DNA of 64,000 nt from the NCBI GenBank assembly GCA_963989245.1, contig OZ022349.1, forward strand, positions 31,252,193 through 31,316,192, read 5' to 3'. Position 1 is the stretch's first letter, and each line of letters starts with the position of its first letter. Below the pieces are notes generated by a model, which worked only from the letters and a program-made list of their open reading frames with translations, had not been told where the DNA came from and made no database searches. The position numbers were made by a program, and so were the translations under genes. This DNA is from Nansenia antarctica. Taxonomy: Eukaryota > Chordata > Actinopteri > Argentiniformes > Microstomatidae. Below are positions 38,001 to 46,958 of this stretch, piece after piece.

Positions 38001-40388
38001 GAACACAATACACCTCCTCCCTCCCTCCCTAGAACACACTACACCACCTCCCTCCCTAGAACACAATACACCACCTCCCTCCCCCCCTAGAACACAATAC
38101 ACCTCCTCCCTCCCTAGAACAAAATACACCACCTCCCTCCCTACCTAGAACACAATACACCACCTCCCTCCCTCCCTAGAACACAATACACCTCCTCCCT
38201 CCCTCCGTAGGACACAATAGACCACCTCCCTCCCTCCCTAGAACACAATACACCACCTCCCTCCCTCCCTAGACCACAAAACACCACCTCCCTCCCTCCC
38301 TAGAACACAATAGACCACCTCCCTCCCTCCCTAGAACACAATACACCACCTCCCTCCCTCCCTAGAACACAATACACCACCTCCCTCCCTACCTAGAACA
38401 CAATACACCTCCTCCCTCCCTCCCTAGAACACAATACACCACCTCCCTCCCTCCCTAGAACACAATACACCACCTCCCTCCCCCCTAGAACACAATACAC
38501 CTCCTCCCTCCCTCCCTATAACACAATACACCACCTCCCTCCCTCCCTAGAACACAATACACCTCCTCCCTCCCTCCCTAGAACACAATACACCACTTCC
38601 CTCCCTCCCTAGATCACAATACACCACCTCCCTCCCTCCCTAGAACACAATACACCACCTCCCTCCCCCTAGAACACAATACACCTCCTCCCTCCCTCCC
38701 TAGAACACAATACACCACCTCCCTCCCTCCCTATAACACAATACACCACCTCCCTCCCTCCCTAGAACACAATACACCACCTCCCTCCCCCCTAGAACAC
38801 AATACACCTCCTCCCTCCCTCCCTAGAACACAATACACCACCTCCCTCCCTCCCTATAACACAATACACCACCTCCCTCCCTCCCTAGAACACAATACAC
38901 CTCCTCCCTCCCTCCCTAGAACACAATACACCACTTCCCTCCCTCCCTAGACCACAATACACCACCTCCCTCCCTCCCTAGAACACAATACACCTCCTCC
39001 CTCCCTCCGTAGGACACAATAGACCACCTCCCTCCCTCCCTAGAACACAATACACCACCTCCCTCCCTCCCTAGACCACAATACACCACCTCTCTCCCTC
39101 CCTAGAACACAATACACCACCTCCCTCCCTCCCTAGAACACAATACACCACCTCCCTCCCTAGAACACAATACACCACCTCCCTCCCTAGAACACAATAC
39201 ACCTCCTCCCTCCATCCCTAGAACACAATACACCTCCTCCTTCCATCCCTAGAACACAATACACCACCTCCCTCCCTCCCTAGAACACAATAGACCACCT
39301 CCCTCCCTCCCTAGAACACAATACACCACCTCCCTCCCTCCCTAGAACACAATACACCACCTCCCTCCCTCCCTAGAACACAATACACCTCCTCCCTCCC
39401 TCCCTAGAACACAATACACCACCTCCCTCCCTCCCTAGAACACAATACACCACCTCCCTCCCTCCCTAAAACACAATACACCTCCTCCCTCCCTCCCTAG
39501 AACACATTACACCACCTCCCTCCCTAGAACACAATACACCACCTCCCTCCCTCCCTAGAACACAATACACCACCTCCCTCCCTCCCTAGAACACAATACA
39601 CCTCCTCCCTCCCTCCCTAGAACACAATACACCACCTCCCTCCCTCCCTAGAACACAATACACCTCCTCCCTCCCTCCCTAGAACACAATACACCACCTC
39701 CCTCCCTCCCTAGAACACAATACACCACCACCCTCCCTCCATAGAACACAATACACCTCCTCCCTCCCTCCCTAGAACACAATACACCACCTCCCTCCCT
39801 CCCTAGAACACAATACACCTCCTCCCTCCCTCCCTAGAACACAATACACCACCTCCCTCCCTCCCTAGGACACAATACACCACCTCCCTCCCTCCCTAGA
39901 ACACAATACACCTCCTCCCTCCCTCCCTGGAACACAATACACCACCTCCCTCCCTAGAACACAATACACCACCTCCCTCCCTAGAACACAATACACCTCC
40001 TCCCTCCCTCCCTAGAACACAATACACCACCTCCCTCCCTCCCTAGAACACAATACACCTCCTCCCTCCACCCTAGAACACAATACACCACCTCCCTCCC
40101 TCCCTAGAACACAATACATCTCCTCCCTCCACCCTAGAACACAATACACCACCTCCCTCCCTCCCTAGAACACAATACACCTCCTCCCTCCCTCCCTAGA
40201 ACACAATACCCCACCTCCCTCCCCAGAACACAATACACCACCTCCCTCCCTAGAACACAATACACCTCCTCCCTCCCTCCCTAGAACACAATACACCACC
40301 TTCCTCCCTCCCTAGAACACAATACACCACCTCCCTCCCACCCTAGGACACAATACACCACCTCCCTCCCACCCTAGAACACAGTACA
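35026..40388. repeat. Giant 27/31-bp minisatellite, right part (5.4 kb)
   Basis: Continuation of the same array after the hAT insertion, with extra variants TAGACCACAAT, TAGAAGACAAT and CCACCCTAG. A block at 36,739-36,966 recurs unchanged in translation at 37,670-37,897, a 931-bp higher-order step. The array decays at 40,330-40,390 (CACAGTACACCACAGCC). Confidence 0.97.
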
Positions 40389-40630
40389 CCACAGCCCACC
40401 CAGGAGACGCACACCACCTGTCCTCACTCACAGCTCTGCTGAGAGGTAATGGTGGTTCGCTTAGCCAAGGTAACAGTTGACGCTTTCTCTATTTTGGCAC
40501 CCATGAATTACCCATGAGGCTTAGCTTATACATGTGATCCTTTCAAACACAAACAGCTGTCTCAAGCTCTCCTGGTGTGTTCACAACTGTGCGTGTGTCC
40601 TTGTCATCAACATCTCCGTACCTCCATAGC

Positions 40631-40632
<2 letters not shown>
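40389..40632. other. No gene recognised
   Basis: Unique-looking spacer between the giant array and the (TG)n run. No motif is seen. Confidence 0.5.

Positions 40633-40719
<87 letters not shown>
40633..40719. repeat. (TG)n microsatellite
   Basis: Nearly pure TG over about 86 bp with one TGCG interruption. Confidence 0.97.
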
Positions 40720-40720
<1 letters not shown>

Positions 40721-40839
40721 CTGACCCTCTGAGAGGTCCAACAGTGATCACTTTAACACAGAAACATTCTTGGTATCGACCCAAACGTGATACAAACTAA
40801 TAAGAACGCTGCCAGTCCTCATCTCAGGTAAATACATCA

Positions 40840-40974
40840 CCAGAGAGAGAGAGAGAGAGGGAGAGAAAGAGATGGAGAGGGAGAGAGAGGGAGAGAGAGC
40901 GAGAGCGAGAGAGGGTTGGAGAGAGAGAGAGAAAGAGAGAGACAGAGAGAGAGACAGAGACAGAGCCTCTCTGA

Positions 40975-41045
<71 letters not shown>
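40840..41045. repeat. (GA)n microsatellite
   Basis: Interrupted GA/GGGA/GAAA tract ending in about 65 bp of pure GA (40,979-41,043). Confidence 0.97.
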
Positions 41046-41049
<4 letters not shown>

Positions 41050-41582
41050 CTAATGATAGACAGATGCAGGGTGTATTAACATCATCTCTCCTGGGTTTAG
41101 AGTAGAGCGGACACTAAATTTACCTAATCGCATCTTTTCCCCTGAATCCCCACGGAGACGGAGTCCTCCAACAACCCTCTGAATGACACAGACACACGCT
41201 CGTCAACATTTGATATCGCCATTTCTGGTAATATTCTAAATCTAAAATGTCTCATAATGACTCTTATAATGTCCACTAAACAGAAATATGACCTGAATCA
41301 GGGACAGATAATAGCTCTGAACCCTCTCTCAAGGGTGTTGTTGGGGTTTCCACGGCAACAAGTTCGATAACAAAACACACAAAGTACGATTTGAATACAA
41401 GTGGGAGATTTGTTAGGGGGTATTTTACATCCGGGCGGTAGGGGGGCGGGACATTAAGCGCCCACAATCCTTACAGTCCTTTGTCCGTCACCCCAGGGTA
41501 CCTCAGGGTATCCAACAGAGGGGCCTCAACCAAAACAGTTCAATACACACTGGGCGACCAGGGGATAGACCCAGTTAGACTT
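41046..41582. other. No gene recognised
   Basis: Unique-looking sequence. Only short, motif-free frames occur. Confidence 0.5.
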
Positions 41583-41795
41583 AGATCTGACTTTAATAAA
41601 GATAGACCCAGTCTTAGACTTACAGTAGATCTGACTTTAATAAAGATAGACCCAGTCTTAGACTTAGATCTGACTTTAATAAAGATAGACCCAGTCTTAG
41701 ACTTAGATCTCACTTTAATAAAGATAGACTCAGTCTTAGACTTAGATCTGACTTTAATAAAGATAGACCCAGTCTTAGACTTAGATCTCACTTTG
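41583..41795. repeat. 39-bp minisatellite
   Basis: About five units containing GATCTGACTTTAATAAAGAT and AGACCCAGTCTTAGACTTA. One unit has a 5-bp insertion (TTACAGTAG) near 41,625. Since 39 is divisible by three, both strands stay open across the array. Confidence 0.93.
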
Positions 41796-42204
41796 AGTCA
41801 CTCTAAATGCATTTGTTGCATAAAGCTCACCTATGAGTGACGATGACTGACTTAGATAGCCTGTCACACAATCCATTCTAGGTAAAATAAGACACATGAC
41901 AGAAAAAAACTACATGGCGGCCGAAACAGCTACACCTAGCGGCGGAAGATTTGAGAGATCAACTCCCTTTTCTTCTGCTGAAAACCATATGTATATTGGA
42001 GGAATATAATGTGGAGAAAAGTATACTGCTTAGCAGTTTTAACCAGTGAAGTAGTTTACCGTGCTGGAGTTACAGTGTTAGCTAGCTACTAGCCCTGACT
42101 CGTTCCCATAGCAACACAGCTCTTAAATCAAGCTTAGCCAGGGGGGAAGGACTGTCTAACCTCAAAATAAGTCAGTCTTATTTTTTATGCAACAGGCAGT
42201 CTTA
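41796..42204. other. No gene recognised
   Basis: Unique-looking sequence with ACATGGCGGCCG at about 41,912 and the TAGCTAGCTACTAGC-type text common in fish intergenic DNA. No gene is seen. Confidence 0.45.
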
Positions 42205-42716
42205 ATTAGACCAGTGGCCAGCCGGGTTTCGATCACAAATCTGCCGACCTTGCAATCATTAGACTCCGGCTCTACCTCCTGAGCCACAGCCTCTACCTCC
42301 ACCAGCCTCTACCTCGTGAGCCACAGCCTCTACCTCCACCAGCCTCTACCTCCTGAGCCACAGCCTCTACCTCCACCAGCCTCTACCTCCTGAGCCACAG
42401 CCTCTACCTCCACCAGCCTCTACCTCCACTAGCCTCTACATCCTGAGCCACAGCCTCTACCTCCACCAGCCTCGACCTCCTGAGCCACAGCCTCTACCTC
42501 CACTAGCCTCTACATCCTGAGCCACAGCCTCTACCTCCACCAGCCTCTACCTCCTGCGCCACAACCTCCACCAGCCTCTACCCCCACCAGCCTCTACCTC
42601 CACCAGCTTATACCTCTACCAGCCTCTACCTCCACCAGCCTCTACCTCCACCAGCTTATACCTCTACCAGCCTCTACCTCCACCAGCCTCTACCTCCACC
42701 AGCCTCTACCTCCACC
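42205..42716 (-). mobile_element. Second tRNA-derived SINE head with an expanded A-box half
   Basis: Read on the minus strand: GTGGCTCAGGAGGTAGAGCC, then GGAGTCTAATGATTGCAAGG, CGGCAGATTTG, and a B-box-like GATCGAAACCCGGCTGG. The element stops soon after the B box (about 42,208). The part 5' of the B-box half (42,265-42,716) is a tandem array of CTGGTGGAGGTAGAGG and CTCAGGAGGTAGAGG units like that of the SINE at 15.2 kb. Confidence 0.65.
42265..42716 (-). repeat. Minisatellite grown from the SINE A-box region, copy 2
   Basis: Plus-strand text CCTCTACCTCCACCAG alternating with GAGCCACAGCCTCTACCTC. It merges into the SINE at GGCTCTACCTCCTGAGCC (42,269-42,286). Confidence 0.9.
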
Positions 42717-43880
42717 ACACGGGACTAGTATTATGTGGTGATGTCCGTAGTTTGTAATAAGTCCATATAAATTCATATGCAGGAAGTCCATATAAGGCTC
42801 TGGGGTGGAGACAGCGAGACACCTCCCTTCAATGACATCATTCCCCTCCCCGCTCCCTGACATCTGCCTAAGGAGCTTGGCCACAGTTATAAACACCCAG
42901 AGCTGATGTCTGTTTCAAGTCCAAATCCTGTCAGTTCCACTGTTACTGTCCGTGTCGGTCTACGACCAGCTGCCGCGATTAAGACAAAGCACTTTCAGTC
43001 TGACTGACGCAACAGACATCAAATACCCAGAAGGCTTTGCAGAGAGAACTTTGATCAGCAGATGATAAAGAGCTGCTAGCCTCCCTGTGAAACAGTCCCG
43101 CTGGAGAGATGCCAATCATTTGTGGCAATAAAGGGCAAGATAATCTGCCTCAAGTCTGGGGATGAAAAGCTCTTTAGAGGATAACAGTCTCCAAATGAAG
43201 ATGATTATGTCCTGGGAGATCGTTTCTGAAGGGGCTCTGCGCGTACATATTCAACTCTTCAGACCAAAGAACGACCTTCTGTGTGCACATGTTACCTAGC
43301 ACATAATTAATTTTGAGTGGTTAAGGTAAGGGTTGTCATGGGAACGCATTAGCAAATATTAACATTACCAACAACATTTAGCAACAGAAAAAAAAATCCC
43401 AAGTGGGGAATTCGAACCAGTAACAGTTAGGATCGCAAGTCAGGCTGTTACTGCCTGTCGAGAGTTTTCAAAGTGAGCGAGAGCTTTCTACTATACGCTA
43501 CGCATCATTTGAAGTCCTTCTATCTTATTTTCGAGCTTACGATAAGTGTACTGAGGTCCCGGTGGGTCTGACAGACGTCTTGTCGTGAGGCTGTTATGGC
43601 TTCATCTCAGCGTGAGGCTCAGACAGCAAAGGGCCGTGGACCATTAAACCACGTCTGGTGAGATGAGTTTCTCAGGCGTTGGCCAATACTTTTTAGAACC
43701 ACCTCAAAGCCTTCCATGTCTACCAGTGTATTTTACATGTAATTAGTGAGGCATATGTATTGATGACATCCATCAATACATATGATGGATGTATTGCTGT
43801 TAAGGACAAGGAATGTTCATCATTAGAAGGTGGAGCTGTCTGACAGCCTACAGGATGTGTTGAAGAGACTACTTTTACTT
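42717..43880. other. No gene recognised; one 14-bp-stem hairpin
   Basis: Unique-looking sequence. At 43,752-43,784 CATATGTATTGATG and its reverse complement flank a 5-nt loop. No coding frame with a recognisable motif. Confidence 0.5.
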
Positions 43881-43940
43881 TTAACACTAGAACAGCCGTC
43901 GGGTCATTTGACCCTGTGAGTAAAAATCTGTTATTGTGTG
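43881..43940. mobile_element. piggyBac-like MITE, half copy
   Basis: Starts TTAACACTAGAACAGCCG, matching the ends of the copies at 454 and 58,928, and continues GGGTCATTTGACCC. The other end is not found. Confidence 0.6.
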
Positions 43941-43992
43941 ACTGTGTGACTGTGTGACAGGGTTCTGATGTTGCTGTGATCTTTGCACTTTT

Positions 43993-44420
43993 AGGTCCAG
44001 GGTTAGACCAGGGTTAGGACCAGGGTTAGACCAGGGTTAGACCAGGGTTAGACCAGGGTTAGGACCAGGGTTAGACCAGGGTCAGACCAGGGTTAGACCA
44101 GGGTTAGACCAGGGTTAGACCAGGGTTAGGACCAGGGTTAGGACCAGGGTTAGACCAGGGTTAGGACCAGGGTTAGACCAGGGTTAGATCAGGGTTAGGA
44201 CCAGGGTTAGACCAGGGTTAGACCAGGGTTAGGACCAGGGTTAGGACAAGGGCTAGACCAGGGTTAGACCAGGGTTAGATCAGGGTTAGACCAGGGTTAG
44301 GACCAGGGCTAGACCAGGGTAAGAGCAGGGTTAGGACCCTGGTTAGACCAGGGTTAGACCAGGCTTACGACCAGGGTTAGACCAGGGTTAGATCAGGGTT
44401 AGACCAGGGTTAGACCAGGG
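43993..44420. repeat. 11/13-bp minisatellite with telomere-like GGGTTAG
   Basis: Units CCAGGGTTAGA (11 bp) and CCAGGGTTAGGA (12-13 bp spacing), irregularly mixed, with AGGGCTAG and ATCAGGG variants. It shares GGGTTAG with the vertebrate telomere repeat but the period is not 6 bp. Confidence 0.9.
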
Positions 44421-44767
44421 GCCATTGGCAGTCACAATGCCAGAAGAAAGAAAGGTATTTTAGGTGAAGCATGGTGGAGGATAAGTGTAGTCAGCGTTCT
44501 TCTGTATTATAATAATAATACACTGCCTAACCCTTCACCGCCTCCTCACCCTTCACCGTCTCAGTCTAATTGCCAACATCATCTCTGTTATGCAAAGTCT
44601 TATTTGTTCTGTGAAGAACCCCCGTCTAACTCTACCAGCTCTGTCGGGCTCTGGATGATGAGGCTGATAACAAACACAAACTGCAATTAGCTAGCTGGAT
44701 CCTCACAGCAGCATGCCATAGCGAACAGTCAGTAGATGAGCCTTAATTAGGAATATTCTGTGTGTCC
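44421..44767. other. No gene recognised
   Basis: Unique-looking spacer with a short (AAT)n at about 44,507. Confidence 0.5.
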
Positions 44768-44814
44768 TCACACACACACACACACACACGCACATGCACA
44801 CGCACACGCATGCA

Positions 44815-44856
<42 letters not shown>

Positions 44857-44937
44857 TGTGCACACACACACACACACACGAACATGCATGCATGCACCCA
44901 CACCCACACACATGCACGCACGTCCACACACACATTC
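44768..44937. repeat. (CA)n microsatellite, interrupted
   Basis: CA/CACG/CATG runs over about 170 bp. The cysteine/valine-rich frames here are artefacts. Confidence 0.95.
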
Positions 44938-45124
44938 ATAACAGCAATGTTGTAAAGTATTTTATGACCTTGCCAGTGCTATCTGGGTTTTTAATCAACA
45001 TCAGAGTCAGTGAATGAGTCCAGCTGCCTGATGCCAGCTGCTCAACGGTGCGAGGCCGTTTCAAAGTGAGTAGTCCAATAACTACTCTGTATCTGAATAG
45101 CATGTCAGTCCTCCTAAAACATCA

Positions 45125-45672
45125 CCTTGGACATGAGACGTGGAGGAGCTGTACAACACACGCTGTCTCAGGAGGGCCTCCAAGATCTCCAGGGACCCGA
45201 CCCACCCTGGGCACGTACACTTTGTCAGGCTGCCCTCGAACAGGAGGTACAGGACCCCGGCCGCTAAGACAAACAGACTGAAGAACTGCTTCTACCACAG
45301 GGCCGTCAAGGCCCTGAACACAGAAAAGGCCTAAGTTCTGGGCCCAGGACAGTCCGGACGGATTGTATGGCAGCTAGTGCTGAGGCACAAACATGTACAT
45401 TTCAAGCCTGCAAACTGTGACACTTTAAAATAACGTGAAAAAATACTTTTGTGCAATATGACAACCCTAGTTGACTATCTGTGCAGTATAGTACAGTGGA
45501 TTGTGTACATAGCCTTTATTGATGTAAACCAGCTCCTTACCTTCTTGTGATTTTATGCTTTTTTTTTCTTCTTTTTTTTCCTTTCCTAACACCAGGGGAG
45601 CCACCCCTCCTAAATTTCGTTGTTTGGTACCTGTACTGTAGCAATGACAAATAAAGTCCATTCCATTCCATT
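45125..45672 (+). mobile_element. 3' end of a non-LTR retrotransposon (LINE)
   Basis: A frame at 45,140-45,334 contains LRRASKISRDPTHPGH, VRLPSNRRYRT and KTNRLKNCFYHRAVKALN. This resembles the C-terminal end of LINE reverse-transcriptase polyproteins (order of DPTHP, LPSGRRYR, RTNRxKNSFxPxA), from family knowledge. A 3' region follows, ending in a tail AATAAAGTCCATTCCATTCC at 45,648. The same tail appears reversed inside the hAT element at about 34,345. The copy is strongly 5'-truncated. Confidence 0.6.
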
Positions 45673-45885
45673 AAACTTTAGAGGCACCTTTACTTTTGCG
45701 AAAAGTAGCCAAGTAGCTATGTTTGAAAGAAGAGTACTTGTTGCTAATTGGACAATTTCTCAGATGTATTCTAGTCATGCAGTTCTTACACAATCTCCAT
45801 TCTGCTCAGTTCTATTTCCAAGGAAATGTTGATTAACTTCACCTGAGAGAACAGTAATAACATGAAGCACTGTTCATGTACGGTC

Positions 45886-46166
45886 CCGGGTACGGTCCCA
45901 AGTGTCTGGGTGGTACGGTCCAAGTGTCTGGGTGGTACGGTCCAAGTGTCTGGGTGGTACGGTCCAAGTGTCTGGGTGTTACGGTCCTCAGGTCCAAGTG
46001 TCTGGGTGGTACGGTCCAAGTGTCTGGGTAGTACGGTCCAAGTGTCTGGGTGGTACGGTCCAAGTGTCTGGGTGGTACGGTCCTCAGGTCCAAGTGTCTG
46101 GGTGGTACGGTCCAAGTGTCTGGGTAGTACGGTCCAAGTGTCTGGGTGGTACGGTCCAAGTGTCTG
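45886..46166. repeat. 22-bp minisatellite, left half
   Basis: Units of GTGTCTGGGTGGTACGGTCC plus AA, with variants GGTAGTACGG and an inserted TCAGGTCC. The array stops mid-unit at TGTCTG (46,166), where the CACTA-like element begins, and resumes at 57,766. Confidence 0.95.
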
Positions 46167-46285
46167 CACTGCAAAATCACTAGTGTTAAATTAACACCCA
46201 GTGTTAATTTTAACACCAGCAAATTGTGCATATGCATCCACTTTATTGAGTGTTAAAGTAACACTTTTGATGGTGTTAAAAATTT

Positions 46286-46707
46286 TACACCAAATTTTTG
46301 TTGATTCAACACCAAATTTGTGTCGATTCAACACCACATTTTTGTTGATTAAACACCAAATTTGTGTTGATTCAACACCAAATCTGTGTTGATTCAACAC
46401 CAAATCTGTGTTGATTCAACACCAAATTTGTGTTGATTCAACACCAAATTTGTGTTGATTCAACACCAAATTTATGTTGATTCAACACCAAATTTGTGTT
46501 GATCCAACACCAAATTTGTGTTGATTAAACACCAAATTTGTGTTTATTAAACACCAAATTTGTGTTGATTAAACACCAAATCTTTGTTGATTCAACACCA
46601 AATTTGTGTTGATTTAACACCAAATTTTTGTTGATTAAACACCAAATTTGTGTTGATTCAACACCATTTTTTTGTTGATTTAACACCAAATTTGCAGTGA
46701 TTCAACA
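46286..46707. repeat. Subterminal 22-bp repeats of the CACTA-like element
   Basis: About 19 units of ACACCAAATTTGTGTTGATT plus CA, with TTAAACACC and TTTTTG variants. It lies 120 bp inside the left end. Tandem subterminal motifs are usual transposase-binding sites in CACTA elements (family knowledge); that role here is inferred. Confidence 0.85.
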
Positions 46708-46878
46708 CTCCACAATGTAACAATTAACACCAAAAATGTTGTATTCACACTACACTGGTGTTGGGTGTTAAAATACAGTGTTAAGAACAACCCTGTGTAG
46801 TGTGGATACAACAAAACAGTTTTCCCACTTAGCCTAAATACATACAAGACAAATTGCAGAAATGGTTGTTAAGTCATC

Positions 46879-46884
46879 TTTATT
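46879..46884 (-). terminator. Polyadenylation signal for the 813-residue gene
   Basis: AATAAA on the minus strand, 75 nt after the stop codon region of the transposase-like gene. Confidence 0.6.
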
Positions 46885-46958
46885 GACCCAGCCATGTACT
46901 TTGTACATGAAATAATAAAATGGCACATTCCATAAAAATAAAAGTTCTGCACTTGGGA

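Noticed and set aside
16037..40388. CRISPR-like array
   Set aside because: There are no unique spacers; the whole unit repeats, unit length varies, and the context is eukaryotic.
41905..41930. ACATGGCGGCCG as a promoter (YY1-type) site
   Set aside because: An isolated match with no gene or exon beside it.
43400..43470. Possible tRNA or SINE because of GAATTCGAACCAGTAAC
   Set aside because: There is a weak B-box-like GTTCGAA on the opposite strand, but no A box at the right distance and no cloverleaf that I can build.
44703..45017. Cysteine/valine-rich and histidine/threonine-rich frames
   Set aside because: They come from the (CA)n microsatellite.
45786..46237. Frames with repeated HPDTWTV or GPSVWVVRS
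   Set aside because: They are translations of the 22-bp minisatellite flanking the CACTA-like element.
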